Part shown: piece after piece, positions 1-9,216 of the stretch
How positions within the stretch are numbered: position 1 is the stretch's first letter
Layout: each line of letters begins with the position of its first letter
Source of the DNA: Flavobacterium cupreum
GTDB lineage: Bacteria > Bacteroidota > Bacteroidia > Flavobacteriales > Flavobacteriaceae
Reading direction: 5' to 3'
Assembly: GCF_003996965.1 (NCBI RefSeq)
Contig: NZ_QWDM01000014.1
Location: forward strand, 91,293-155,292
DNA: 64,000 bases
Translations under genes and position numbers: made by a program
Notes under the pieces: generated by a model
Databases searched by the model: none
What the model was told of the DNA's origin: nothing
The model's input: only the letters and a program-made list of their open reading frames with translations

Positions 1-803
1 GTCACCCCGGCTGCTTTTCCTTCAATCATTCTGCTGATATCCACTACTCCGTCTACCTTTAATTCTGTTCCGGAGATCTTACTGATGGCTCCTGTAAAAG
101 TTCTTTTTGATGTTTTTTCGTAACCTGTAGTGACGATCACTTCTTTTAAATTTTGTCCTGCTTCATTCAGCACAATGGTTGGTGTCGTATTTTCTATTCC
201 AATTTCCTTAGTTTCCATACCCACATAAGAAATGACCAGTGCTGTGCTATTGGCCGGCATATCTATAGAAAAATTACCGTCAAAATCGGTCAGTACCGCT
301 ATTTTGGTCCCTTTAGCCAAAATAGTTGCACCCGGAAGCGGAACACCGCTTGGATCTGTAACTTTTCCCTTGATCACTGGTCCCGGAACTAAAGTTTCAA
401 ACAGTGAATTTGTATTATCTGAATCTGAAAAGAGATTTTTAGTGCTTTTCTGCAATACAATCTGATTACTGATTTCTGCATAGGAAATATTCAACGGTTC
501 CAAAATTCTGGAAAGAATAGCGGATAACGTTTCATTATTAGCTTCAATACTCACTTTCTGGTTCAATTGGGCTATTCTTGAGTTATAAGAAAATTTTACC
601 TGCGCAGATTTCGAAAGTTTAGATAATGCATTGTCCAAAGTTAAATTTTCAACTGTAATTGTTACTTTGGTATCTAATTTTTTCTGTCCATTTACATCGT
701 TTGCCATAGCTACACTTGAAAATATAAGTGCTAAGACAAACTGAAATAGTGTTATTTTCATGATTCGATGGAGTAATCGTTGTTTAACAACTGGTTTTTT
801 CAT
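1..803 (-). CDS. SusC/RagA-type TonB-dependent receptor, N-terminal part
   Basis: Partial gene: 267 codons are visible and the frame is open at the left edge. Translated from 803 it starts MKKPVVKQRLL and has a hydrophobic signal segment (LFQFVLALIFSSVAMA, about residues 18-35). An STN (secretin/TonB short N-terminal) domain spans about 45-105. A carboxypeptidase-D-like beta-sandwich follows (VKGKVTDPSGVPLPGATI, then GNFSIDMP and LVISYVGMETKEI), and then the start of the plug (GAISKISGTEL, ISRMIEGKAAGV). Such proteins are outer-membrane gated channels for glycans or peptides. The STN domain fits receptors that signal through a FecR/FecI pair, which lies immediately upstream here. A SusD partner would be expected beyond the left edge. 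The substrate cannot be inferred. Confidence 0.93.
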   Translation of the reverse strand, partial: MKKPVVKQRLLHRIMKITLFQFVLALIFSSVAMANDVNGQKKLDTKVTITVENLTLDNALSKLSKSAQVKFSYNSRIAQLNQKVSIEANNETLSAILSRILEPLNISYAEISNQIVLQKSTKNLFSDSDNTNSLFETLVPGPVIKGKVTDPSGVPLPGATILAKGTKIAVLTDFDGNFSIDMPANSTALVISYVGMETKEIGIENTTPTIVLNEAGQNLKEVIVTTGYEKTSKRTFTGAISKISGTELKVDGVVDISRMIEGKAAGV

Positions 804-892
804 AATTTTGGTTTGTTTTGATTAATACTGTTTAGAGCGTATTTTAAGAAACGAATGAATTCCTTTTTACAGAAAGCAATTCAACTTTAATA

Positions 893-924
893 AAGTGTCG
901 AAATGTTACAGCATCTCGGCACTT
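893..924 (-). terminator. Hairpin downstream of fecR
   Basis: A 13-bp near-perfect stem (arms 893-905 and 912-924) with a 6-nt loop lies between the FecR gene and the SusC gene. T-rich sequence follows on the minus strand and an eight-T run on the plus strand, so it could terminate either way. It may attenuate fecIR transcription before the receptor gene. The rest of 804-1114 shows no gene. Confidence 0.5.
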
Positions 925-1114
925 TTTTTTGCATTTTTAATTCACATAGGCCTTTATTTTTATTTTTGAATTATTTTTATTTTGATGTTTCCAAATCCAT
1001 ATAAAGCCTGAATATTTAAGAAATCCTGTATGCCTCTTTTAAAGACTATAAGATTTTACCTTTAAAATATTGGGTAAAAACAGCAGAATTGCTGCAATGG
1101 CCACTTTAAAAAAA

Positions 1115-2227
1115 TTAATTACATCCTTCAGATGTTATAATGATCTGATTTCCATTCATTTCAAAACTGGTGTTATTGCCGATACTTCTACAGACAATTT
1201 TCAGTTTTTCCGTAAGGGGCTGATCGCTTAATGACGTGGTCAGATGACACTCTTTTAACTTTTCACGAGGGTAATCAATATCAATTAAGTACGCCTGTTC
1301 TATGGTCTCAAAGATTTGGGAAACAGGAATGTCGGTAAATTCAAAACTTAATTGTTCAATATTACCAACACTGCCGGACAGCGTTTCATCCTGGGTAATA
1401 TTGGTGATTTTGTTAAAAGTCAAATCACGCCTTAAAAAACGCAGTGCCTGATTAGGAAGCAAGACCACTTCCCGATCTGAAGACGACACTAACTCATTGG
1501 ATTTTACCTTAACTTTACCGGTGCGAACAAGAACTTCGACATCAGGCTGATCAGAATAAGCTTTAACTCTAAAACTAGTTCCTACAACTTTTGTGACGAT
1601 TTCGTTTGCATAAACGAAAAAAGGCTTTTTAGGATTTTTACTAATTTCAAAGAAACCTTCGCCGGACAAATACACCTTTCTTTCGTTTCCGGTAAAGATT
1701 TTAGGGTAACTTAATTTACTATTGGGCTGTAATAAAACGGAACTGCCATCAGACAGTGTAATGATTTGTGGTTTGTTGGAATTATTGGTCTGTTCTACCA
1801 ATCCTTCACTATTTTTGTCTATAAGTTCCTTGTAGGTTACAATTTCATGGCCTTCGCTAAAATTGCTTTTGTAAAACCAAACCGACAGTAAGCAAAAAAA
1901 CAAGGTTGCTGCAACTCCGGAAAGAAAATATTTTTTAAGAAATCTCTGTTTGGTATTTTGACTGAAATTAATACGCTTCTCGCTGTTTTCAATTTTAGCC
2001 CAGGTATTTTGTAACGCCTTGTGAATATCGGAAGCTGATAATTTCGATTCCGGGACTTTCATGGCAAGCAGTAGTAATCTTGCTTCTTCCACCAATTTTG
2101 CGCGTTGCTGATTTTCCAGCGTCCATTCTTCCCAGCCGTCTTCATCAACTTTAGATAAGATCCAGGTCTGGAATGATTCATCAGATAAAAAATCTTCAAT
2201 TTCGGTATAGGTGTTACGTTTTTGCAT
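1115..2227 (-). CDS. FecR-family anti-sigma factor
   Basis: 370-residue inner-membrane anti-sigma factor. A cytoplasmic N-terminal region of about 100 residues would bind the sigma factor. One membrane segment follows (about 101-119, LSGVAATLFFCLLSVWFY). The periplasmic FecR domain (about 150-243) has the usual LSDGSSVLLQPNSKLSYP, V.LSGEGFFEI and VVGTSFRV blocks. A C-terminal DUF4974-type domain (about 296-365) begins FTDIPVSQIFETIEQAY and resembles the STN fold. It lies 90 bp downstream of the sigma gene and 311 bp upstream of a SusC receptor with an STN domain, so the three probably form one surface-signalling unit. The assignment is firm; the signal is unknown. Confidence 0.93.
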   Translation of the reverse strand: MQKRNTYTEIEDFLSDESFQTWILSKVDEDGWEEWTLENQQRAKLVEEARLLLLAMKVPESKLSASDIHKALQNTWAKIENSEKRINFSQNTKQRFLKKYFLSGVAATLFFCLLSVWFYKSNFSEGHEIVTYKELIDKNSEGLVEQTNNSNKPQIITLSDGSSVLLQPNSKLSYPKIFTGNERKVYLSGEGFFEISKNPKKPFFVYANEIVTKVVGTSFRVKAYSDQPDVEVLVRTGKVKVKSNELVSSSDREVVLLPNQALRFLRRDLTFNKITNITQDETLSGSVGNIEQLSFEFTDIPVSQIFETIEQAYLIDIDYPREKLKECHLTTSLSDQPLTEKLKIVCRSIGNNTSFEMNGNQIIITSEGCN

Positions 2228-2317
2228 CTGTAAAATGAGGTTACAAAAACATAGAGGACAGCACTCTTATTATATACTCACCAAATTGTGATTTTTTTTA
2301 TTTTTTTTGAAATAAAT

Positions 2318-2926
2318 TTAAAAACTACCTGAAGATAATAGAGTAATTAGGGATAAAGCACCCTTCCATTCCTTACGAAGCGTAATCAGGGCACGGTATA
2401 CCAAATTACTAGCCGACTGATAATTTATGTCCAGCATTTCTGCAATCTGCTCTACTGCGAGGCCCTGATGGTATCGCAGGTATAAGGCCTCTTTTTGTCT
2501 TGCGGGAAGATTATTCAAAAGATTATTTAAATGGAGCACTTTTTGTTTTGTGGCGTAATCATCATCAATAAGTTCGTGTTCAACCGAAAATTCCATATGA
2601 AAAGATACAGCGTCAATACTGGTCGATTTGCGAAAAATATGATCTCTTTGGTACAAGCGTGCAATCCTTTTACGGACGCTTGATAATAAATACGCTTTAA
2701 CAACGACAGCGCTTTGCACTTTTTCTTTGTAATTCCATACGTCTATAAATACGTCCTGCACGCAGTCCTGCACTTTTTCTTTATCAGGCGAGAGTGAATT
2801 ACCATAACTCACCAGATCATCGTAATATCTTTTGAATAAAATTGAAAATGATTTTTCATCACCTTCTCTCATCTTATTCCAAAGTGTAATATCGTCAAAA
2901 GTGTTTTGTACGGTTGTGGCTTTCAT
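2318..2926 (-). CDS. ECF (sigma-70 family) RNA polymerase sigma factor, FecI-like
   Basis: 202 residues, normal for ECF sigma factors. Region 2 is seen at about 25-75 (ILFKRYYDDLVSYGNSLS, CVQDVFIDVWNYKEKV) and region 4 at about 130-185 (LPARQKEALYLRYHQGLAVEQIAEMLDINYQSASNLVYRAL). It should direct RNA polymerase to the neighbouring SusC-type receptor operon when released by the FecR protein encoded just downstream. A hydrophobic tail (about ALSLITLLSSG) follows region 4. Genes run sigma, anti-sigma, receptor, the usual Bacteroidota order. Confidence 0.95.
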   Translation of the reverse strand: MKATTVQNTFDDITLWNKMREGDEKSFSILFKRYYDDLVSYGNSLSPDKEKVQDCVQDVFIDVWNYKEKVQSAVVVKAYLLSSVRKRIARLYQRDHIFRKSTSIDAVSFHMEFSVEHELIDDDYATKQKVLHLNNLLNNLPARQKEALYLRYHQGLAVEQIAEMLDINYQSASNLVYRALITLRKEWKGALSLITLLSSGSF

Positions 2927-3056
2927 AATTTATCTTGGCGCATAATTCTAAAAAGATACTTTTACTTAATACATAGAATACAGTTTTTTAACATTATTCT
3001 TTGGATTTGTGCGATAAATATATAAAAGCAAATATATAAAACCAATTTTTTTACAC

Positions 3057-3095
3057 AAAAGAGACAGTTTTCTAACATAGAAAACTATCTCTTTT
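3057..3095 (-). terminator. Terminator of the LRR protein gene
   Basis: 17-bp stem (3057-3073 with 3079-3095) and a 5-nt loop. On the minus strand the only non-Watson-Crick pair is a T-G wobble, whereas on the plus strand it is an A-C mismatch, which favours function for the minus-strand gene ending at 3178. Confidence 0.7.
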
Positions 3096-3177
3096 GTTGA
3101 TTTAGCTGGCTGCCTGAGCGAATGTTAAAATTATTATTATTTAAAAATGTCAGATTTTATAACATAAATTAGCAGCA

Positions 3178-6138
3178 TTATTTTTTAATAAATTTTACGG
3201 CAGAACTACCTTTGTCTGTTTTTACTTTTAAAATATAATTGCCTGTTCTTAAATTTGAAACATCTATTGAAGAAGTAGCACGGGCATTGGGAACAGCAAT
3301 TACTAATTGTCCCAAAATATCGTAAACTGCCATTGCTTGTATTTCCAAATTATTTTTTGAAGCAATATTCAAGCTTTCTTTTACAGGATTTGGATAAATA
3401 CTCAAGTACTTTGAAAATTCAAAATCCTGTGTTCCTAAAGTTTTAAAAGTTGACGTTGCTTTATTGGTTAAAATCGGGAAATTATAATCAAAATAAATAT
3501 TGGCTTCATTAGTAAACGAATCCCCTGTTTTTAACGTCGGCAAAGTTTTAATTTTAAAGGCAATATAGCCGTCATTAGTAGCATTGTCAAAGGGAAGGTT
3601 TATTTTTTCGAAGATAAACTCTACTTTGTTACCGTTAGAAATTTTAGTGACATACGAATGGCTTGCGCCAGTGGGCACCAAAGTCGAAAGATCAAACTTT
3701 GATACATCAATAAGGTCTTTTACCACAATATTTTCTGCCGGATAGGTTCCGGTATTTTCAAAACGAATTAAATAATGGACATATTCTCCTATTAATTCCG
3801 GTGTTACGACATCACCTTCCAGACAGGTTTTATCGTTGGGGTCATAAGATCCTACAACGGTTTGGCGTAACCCAAAAGCATTATCTTCTGGTTTATCATC
3901 ATCTGTTTTAGGCGTGATTAAAGCTTCAAAACTCAAACGGTCACCCATATTTACAGCAGGTGTTTCAGTCGGTGCATTAAGACTAAGAGTAATCGTAATT
4001 TCGCGTGTTTCCAGAGGCTTTAAATCCAGATAATCCCAAACAAGTTTATTGGTACTTTGAACTGATACCATAGGGCTTGCAGCAACAAAATCAGATATCG
4101 CATCATTAAAATCAAAAGAAACAGTTCCTGATTTTGCCTGATTGCCTTTGTTTCTGAATACTAATTTATAAGTAGCATCAAATCCAGGTCTCGCAGGACT
4201 TAGTGCTAAAATGGTGACTTCCAGATCTTGATGAACCCCTTTTGGTGTCACGCAAAAGTTTTGGGTAAATGAAGCGGATTCTGACGGAAAAGTAACATTT
4301 AAAGAAGCTGGTGATACCTCATAATAGTCCGGATTTTCCAGGATTGGCACAATCGTATGTGTTCCCGCCCCTACTGCAATAACGTAATTGCCGGAACTAT
4401 CCGAAATTATATTTCCCTTATTGGTTCCATCTGTTATGCTGAAATTCAGGTTTGGATAAGAATCGTCTGAAGTATCACATCCATTGTTTTCAGCATCCAG
4501 TTTCTGATTTCCTTTAATTTCATAGAAAATTCCTCCGGGCGTAAACGAACAATACGTGTTGATCTCGGACTTACTTGAATTCAATTCATATTTGATAAAA
4601 TCAATTTCAAATTCGTCAAGACAGGCATATTTCATAAAAGAAAGATTCATTGAACGAAATTCAGCCAATTTTGACCCATTTTTCAGATTCAGAAATTCAA
4701 GTGGATTATTGGAGATATAGAGTTTTGCCAATTTATAATTTTCCGAGAAATCTAATTCTTTTAAACTATTATTTTCACAGACTACTTCATATATATTGGG
4801 TAAACCTTTAAAATTTAATGCCTGAATCGCATTATTATAGCAATACAAAGTTGTAAGGCTGGGAAGGTTGGATAATTCTAAGCTGGTCACCTGACCATAG
4901 ATACAGTCAATGAGTTCAAGATTGGGTAAATCTTTAAATTCCAGAGATGAAAAATTATTACTTCGGCAACGTACCTCTTTTAAATTGTTCAATCCTTTCA
5001 GATCCAGAGAAATTAATTTATTTCCTGAAAAATCCAGGTATTGAAGTTTAACCAGATGAGAAACGTCCAAATGATCCAATTCATTGTTATAGCAGCTTAA
5101 AATAGTAAGGTTATTTAGACCCTCTAAATTAAGGACTGATATGTCATTATTACCACAACTCAGGCTGGTAAGCGATGTACAATTTGAAACATTTAAGTTT
5201 GTTATTTTTGATGAATTAGAGCAGTCAAGAGCAACCAAAGAGGTACAGCCTGAAAGATTGACGGTCGTTAACAGATTAACTACAAAATTAAGCTGATTCA
5301 GTTGTACGCAATTTACAGCTGTTAAGGTTTCCATATCATTATACTGGCATTCAACAACTTGTAAATTAGGTAAATTGCTTATATCGAGATCTTTAATCTG
5401 ATTGTTGGAACAATATAAAGTTTGTAAATTATTTAATTCTTTTACATTTAAGCTTGTTAATTTGTTAATTGCACAATTTAAAAAGTTTAATGACGTACAG
5501 CCGGAAACATCTAAATTATTTAATTGCATGCTATTACAGGTAAGACTTGTCAACGATTTACATCCTGACACATTTATATCCGTAATCGGATTAGAGCTAA
5601 AAGTCAGAGTGGAAAGATTTACGCAATTAATTAGAGATAGATTAGTTAGTTTATTATAGTCACAAATTAATGATTTCAGTTTAATAAAACTGTCTAATTT
5701 TAGTGCTGCAATTTCATTATCCCTACAATTTAATGTCTCAATTACCGCCGATGTACTCAAAGACAATGAATTAATATTATTCCCGTTGCAATTGAGCGAA
5801 GCAAGTTTATTTAAATGACTCACATCTAAACTGGAAAGCGCATTGAGATTACAATCCAGATACGTAAGATTTACAAAACTGCTGATCCCTTCAAGGGACA
5901 TAATTTGTGAGAAAGAAAGATCCAGGTAACTTATATTTGAAGCTTCACTGATCTCAATGAATCCATTATTATTCTTATCAATTTTAACAGGATTTCCGGA
6001 AAGGTCTTTTGCTACTGAATTAATAGACGATGATGCTAAGAGTCTTGCCCTGAAATTAGGATCAGAAATAGTTACGACTTGTGCGCCGGCAGTATAAAAA
6101 AAGAAAATCAGAACTAAAGAAAAGTAGTTTTTTATCAT
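3178..6138 (-). CDS. Secreted leucine-rich-repeat protein with type IX sorting domain
   Basis: 986 residues. Signal peptide at 1-19 (ends FFFYTAGAQ). About twenty leucine-rich repeats of 21-23 residues (roughly 65-520) follow, of the form LxxLxCxxNxLxxLDVSxCxxL, similar to BspA/internalin-like repeats but rich in Cys and Asn. Next is a SpaA/SdrD-like segment (KLDAENNGCDTSDDSYPNLN, about 545-620), and a DUF7619-type conserved region (about 640-890; SYDPNDKTCLEGDVVTPELIG, FENTGTYPAENIVVKDLID). The C-terminus is a type A sorting domain (ISIYPNPVKESLNIAS to LKVKTDKGSSAVKFIKK). It should be exported by Sec, then by type IX secretion, to the surface or medium. The ligand is unknown; adhesion is a family-based guess. 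Monocistronic with its own terminator. Confidence 0.92.
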   Translation of the reverse strand: MIKNYFSLVLIFFFYTAGAQVVTISDPNFRARLLASSSINSVAKDLSGNPVKIDKNNNGFIEISEASNISYLDLSFSQIMSLEGISSFVNLTYLDCNLNALSSLDVSHLNKLASLNCNGNNINSLSLSTSAVIETLNCRDNEIAALKLDSFIKLKSLICDYNKLTNLSLINCVNLSTLTFSSNPITDINVSGCKSLTSLTCNSMQLNNLDVSGCTSLNFLNCAINKLTSLNVKELNNLQTLYCSNNQIKDLDISNLPNLQVVECQYNDMETLTAVNCVQLNQLNFVVNLLTTVNLSGCTSLVALDCSNSSKITNLNVSNCTSLTSLSCGNNDISVLNLEGLNNLTILSCYNNELDHLDVSHLVKLQYLDFSGNKLISLDLKGLNNLKEVRCRSNNFSSLEFKDLPNLELIDCIYGQVTSLELSNLPSLTTLYCYNNAIQALNFKGLPNIYEVVCENNSLKELDFSENYKLAKLYISNNPLEFLNLKNGSKLAEFRSMNLSFMKYACLDEFEIDFIKYELNSSKSEINTYCSFTPGGIFYEIKGNQKLDAENNGCDTSDDSYPNLNFSITDGTNKGNIISDSSGNYVIAVGAGTHTIVPILENPDYYEVSPASLNVTFPSESASFTQNFCVTPKGVHQDLEVTILALSPARPGFDATYKLVFRNKGNQAKSGTVSFDFNDAISDFVAASPMVSVQSTNKLVWDYLDLKPLETREITITLSLNAPTETPAVNMGDRLSFEALITPKTDDDKPEDNAFGLRQTVVGSYDPNDKTCLEGDVVTPELIGEYVHYLIRFENTGTYPAENIVVKDLIDVSKFDLSTLVPTGASHSYVTKISNGNKVEFIFEKINLPFDNATNDGYIAFKIKTLPTLKTGDSFTNEANIYFDYNFPILTNKATSTFKTLGTQDFEFSKYLSIYPNPVKESLNIASKNNLEIQAMAVYDILGQLVIAVPNARATSSIDVSNLRTGNYILKVKTDKGSSAVKFIKK

Positions 6139-6205
6139 ATATTAATTTATTTTCGGGCCATAAATATAGAAAGTCAAAAAATCAAAACCTAACTCTAAAT
6201 AAAAA

Positions 6206-6232
6206 AAGCCCTACTAAATAATAGCAAGGCTT
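6206..6232 (-). terminator. Rho-independent terminator
   Basis: Stem AAGCC/GGCTT with an inner CTA/TAG pairing, followed on the minus strand by a seven-T run (6200-6206). It lies 30 bp past the stop of the gene ending at 6262. Confidence 0.7.
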
Positions 6233-6261
6233 CTTAATAATTTTATTAAAAAATGGGCTGC

Positions 6262-6690
6262 TTAAAAAGCAACATTCCATCTTGGCAGTTTACCATTTTC
6301 GTCTAAGAAATTTTGTAAAACCTGTCCTTCAACAGTAGTTGGAATTCCTTTTACTTCAGCAGTAAAAGTTTCATACCACACTACTTCAAGAGCAGTGATG
6401 TCTTCTAATTTCATTTGTGCAGGCCAGGAATATTTTCTTCCTGTTTTAGCAAACTGATGTCCGTTTACGATTTTATCGTATAAACCACCGTTTTTACTTT
6501 TTAAAGTTCCGTCATTCTGAACAGTTCCTGTAGAACCTACCATGATTAATTCTTTTGCATCACCGTCAACAGCATAAACCACAAAAACGCCTGCACCCGC
6601 TTCCGGAGCATTACAGCTTTGTTCTAAACTATCTTCAATAGTAAAAGTAAAACTATTGCTTACTTTAAATTTTTCTAATTCTTTGTACAT
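6262..6690 (-). CDS. Small protein resembling the GIY-YIG fold
   Basis: 142 residues, no signal peptide. Order of motifs recalls a GIY-YIG nuclease domain: GVFVVY (34-39) at the place of GIY, LIMVGSTG (48-55) at the place of YIG, then GGLYDKIVNGHQF (68-80), a WP pair, and TTVEGQVLQNFLD (118-130), where Glu121 would be the metal ligand. The two signature tyrosines are replaced (VFV, MVG), so nuclease activity is doubtful. Monocistronic, with a good terminator. Function is not known; the fold assignment rests on motif spacing only and could be wrong. Confidence 0.6.
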   Translation of the reverse strand: MYKELEKFKVSNSFTFTIEDSLEQSCNAPEAGAGVFVVYAVDGDAKELIMVGSTGTVQNDGTLKSKNGGLYDKIVNGHQFAKTGRKYSWPAQMKLEDITALEVVWYETFTAEVKGIPTTVEGQVLQNFLDENGKLPRWNVAF

Positions 6691-6775
6691 ATTTCTTTTG
6701 TTTAAGCTTCTAAGGTTCTGAGAATCTAAGTCGCTAAGTTTTAAATTAAATTCCAGTCATTTTAAAAATGTAAAA

Positions 6776-6800
6776 AAGTCTCAAGAAAATATTGAGACTT
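6776..6800 (-). terminator. Terminator of sucD
   Basis: Perfect 9-bp stem (6776-6784 with 6792-6800), 7-nt loop and T-run on both strands. It sits 32 bp after the sucD stop. Confidence 0.8.
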
Positions 6801-6831
6801 TTTTGGAATTTGTTATTTTGAATATTGGAGA

Positions 6832-7704
6832 TTAACCCAATACTTCTTTTACTTTTTTACCAATTTCAGCTGGCGAATCAACAACGTGAATTCCGTTGTC
6901 TCTCATGATTTGTTTTTTAGCGGCAGCAGTATCATCAGAACCACCAACAATAGCACCTGCGTGACCCATTGTTCTACCGGCAGGAGCAGTTTCTCCGGCG
7001 ATAAAACCAACAACTGGTTTACGGTTACCATCAGCTCTGATCCATTTAGCAGCATCAGCTTCTAACTGACCTCCAATTTCCCCAATCATGATGATAATTT
7101 CAGTTTCAGGATCGTTCATTAATAATTCAACAGCTTCTTTAGTTGTAGTTCCAATAATTGGATCTCCGCCAATACCAATAGCTGTAGTAATTCCTAAACC
7201 TTGTTTTACCACCTGATCAGCAGCTTCGTAAGTTAAAGTTCCTGATTTAGAAACGATACCAACAGTTCCTTTTTTGAAAACGAAACCTGGCATAATACCA
7301 ACTTTAGCTTCTCCCGGAGTAATTACACCAGGACAGTTTGGTCCGATTAATCTGGAATTTCTTTCTTTAACGTAATTATTTGCTTTAATCATGTCTGCTA
7401 CAGGAATTCCTTCTGTAATAGCAATAATTACTTTAATTCCAGCATCAGCAGCTTCCATAATTGCATCAGCAGCAAAAGCCGGCGGAACAAAAATGATAGA
7501 AGTATCAGCTCCGGCCTGATCTACAGCGTCTTTTACTGTATTAAAAACCGGACGGTCTAAGTGACTTGTTCCCCCTTTTCCAGGAGTAACACCACCAACA
7601 ACATTAGTACCGTACTCAATCATTTGAGAAGCGTGGAAAGTTCCTTCGCTACCTGTAAATCCTTGAACAATTATTTTGGAATCTTTATTAACTAAAACAC
7701 TCAT
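6832..7704 (-). CDS. sucD: Succinyl-CoA synthetase alpha subunit
   Basis: 290 residues, the standard length. It catalyses the nucleotide-coupled interconversion of succinyl-CoA and succinate in the TCA cycle as an alpha/beta complex. The N-terminal CoA-binding Rossmann domain is seen (IVQGFTGSEGTFHASQMIEYGT, GGVTPGKGGTSHL). The phosphorylated histidine lies in GRTMGHAGAIVGG (His248). GPNCPGVITPGEAKVGIMPG is the conserved catalytic loop. The beta subunit gene sucC is not in the window, so the two are encoded apart, as in other flavobacteria. It stands 84 bp after an NTF2-like gene and has its own terminator. Confidence 0.98.
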   Translation of the reverse strand: MSVLVNKDSKIIVQGFTGSEGTFHASQMIEYGTNVVGGVTPGKGGTSHLDRPVFNTVKDAVDQAGADTSIIFVPPAFAADAIMEAADAGIKVIIAITEGIPVADMIKANNYVKERNSRLIGPNCPGVITPGEAKVGIMPGFVFKKGTVGIVSKSGTLTYEAADQVVKQGLGITTAIGIGGDPIIGTTTKEAVELLMNDPETEIIIMIGEIGGQLEADAAKWIRADGNRKPVVGFIAGETAPAGRTMGHAGAIVGGSDDTAAAKKQIMRDNGIHVVDSPAEIGKKVKEVLG

Positions 7705-7788
7705 GATATATATTTTATGTAGTTTTTAAAATTGTGATGCAAAAATAAGGTTTTGTAATGTATTTTAACCTTTTTGTCATCAAAAAAA

Positions 7789-8151
7789 TTAAGAAAATTG
7801 ACTCATTTGAAAACCGCGATATAATTTGTCGTCTTTAATCTGCCAAATAGTAGAAAAGTGGGCCAGCAACATTTCTTCTCTAGGGTTCTCAATCGTCTTA
7901 ACGTAATGGGAATAACGTATTGATACTAAATCTTCTTCGGCAATAATATGGCTGATTCTTACTTTTGAACGGACATAGGCGCGACTTAATTCATTGGCCA
8001 TAGCCAGCATTGAGTCATGATTCAGGACAATTAATCCCTTTGTGCTATTCCATTCTACCGTTACTTCAGGATGCAAATAAGCTTTCATGATTTCGCTGTC
8101 AATCAGGGCATCCGACTTATAAAACTTTTGAACAAATTCTTTTATAGACAT
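7789..8151 (-). CDS. NTF2-like (SnoaL-type) domain protein
   Basis: 120 residues of one NTF2/SnoaL-like cone fold: an N-terminal helix (KEFVQKFYKSDALID), then VEWNSTKGLIVLN, ISHIIAEEDLVSIRYSHYV and a last strand HFSTIWQIKDDKLYRGFQMSQ. The fold serves as a small-ligand pocket or scaffold in many unrelated proteins, so no reaction can be named. The ATG lies one base after the stop of the preceding lpxD-like gene, which implies translational coupling with the lipid A block. Confidence 0.8.
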   Translation of the reverse strand: MSIKEFVQKFYKSDALIDSEIMKAYLHPEVTVEWNSTKGLIVLNHDSMLAMANELSRAYVRSKVRISHIIAEEDLVSIRYSHYVKTIENPREEMLLAHFSTIWQIKDDKLYRGFQMSQFS

Positions 8152-8152
8152 A

Positions 8153-9082
8153 TCACTTCAATTTATTTAAAATTTCAGGAATCTTTTTGATATTGGCCAG
8201 TTGTTTTAACTTTTCTCTTGATTCTTCGATTGGGGTTCCGAAATACGATTTCCCGCCTTCAACCGATTTGGTAACTCCTGTTTGTCCCATAATAACAGCC
8301 TTCGCTCCAATTGTAATACCACTTGTTGTACCAACCTGTCCCCAGATCGTTACTTCATCTTCAATAATAACACAACCGGCAATACCTGTTTGTGAGGCGA
8401 TTAAACATTTCTTTCCTATTACGGAATCATGTCCGACATGTACCTGATTGTCAATTTTAGTGCCTTCTCCGATAGTTGTATCTCCTGTAACGCCTTTGTC
8501 AATTGTACAAAGTGCGCCAATACCCACATTATCTTCAATTACAACCCTTCCTCCTGAAATCAACTGATCGAAACCATCGGGACGTTTTTTATAATAGAAA
8601 GCATCAGCTCCGAGAATAGTACCGGCATGAATGATTACGTTATCACCAATTACGGTATGATCGTAAATAGAAACGTTGGAATGAATCAGACAGTTTTTTC
8701 CGATTTTCACATGATTACCAATAAAACTATTCGGCTGAATAACAGTACCTTCTCCAATAGTTGCAGAAGCCGAAACCGCTACATTGGCAAACTGAAAAGG
8801 TTTAAAATGTTTTGTAAGTGTGTTAAAATCCCTGAAAGGGTCATCAGAAACTAAAAGAGCTTTACCTTCCGGGCAATCTACTTTCTTATTGATTAAGACA
8901 ATAGTGGCAGCCGATTGTAAAGCTTTGTCATAATATTTGGGATGGTCAACAAAAACAATATCTCCTGGTTCAACTACATGTATTTCATTCATGCCTAAAA
9001 CCGGAAAGTCTTTGTCACCTATAAATTCGCATTGAAGCAAATTTGCAATTTCTTGTAAAGATTGAACTTTTGGAAATTTCAT
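8153..9082 (-). CDS. LpxD-like hexapeptide acyltransferase (second LpxD paralogue)
   Basis: 309 residues. An N-terminal LpxD-type uridine-binding domain (about 1-95, NLLQCEFIGDKDFPVLGMNEI, LLVSDDPFRDFNTLTKHF) precedes a left-handed beta helix of hexapeptide repeats (about 105-285). NQVHVGHDSVIG carries a histidine (His218) at the position of the LpxD catalytic base. It is shorter than the LpxD encoded at 12.2-13.2 kb and clearly divergent. It may N-acylate a UDP-sugar other than, or with a different chain from, the main enzyme; that is inference. Neighbours are efp and an NTF2-like gene in one minus-strand run. Confidence 0.85.
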   Translation of the reverse strand: MKFPKVQSLQEIANLLQCEFIGDKDFPVLGMNEIHVVEPGDIVFVDHPKYYDKALQSAATIVLINKKVDCPEGKALLVSDDPFRDFNTLTKHFKPFQFANVAVSASATIGEGTVIQPNSFIGNHVKIGKNCLIHSNVSIYDHTVIGDNVIIHAGTILGADAFYYKKRPDGFDQLISGGRVVIEDNVGIGALCTIDKGVTGDTTIGEGTKIDNQVHVGHDSVIGKKCLIASQTGIAGCVIIEDEVTIWGQVGTTSGITIGAKAVIMGQTGVTKSVEGGKSYFGTPIEESREKLKQLANIKKIPEILNKLK

Positions 9083-9089
9083 ATTTTAT

Positions 9090-9212
9090 AATTAGAAAAT
9101 TTGTCAATTAGAAAATGTGTCAATTAGAAAATGAGTCAGTTAGAAATAAATGTTCAAATTGTGTTGATCCACAAATTATCTAATTGACTCATTGACAAAT
9201 TATCTTAATTAA
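9090..9212. repeat. Short repeated words with dyad symmetry
   Basis: The spacer between the lpxD-like gene and efp is made of three direct copies of an AATTAGAAAAT(G)NGTC word followed by an inverted version (CTAATTGACTCATTG, near 9180-9200). It could fold into a hairpin and may act as a terminator for efp, though there is no clear T-tract. Confidence 0.45.
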
Positions 9213-9216
9213 TAAA

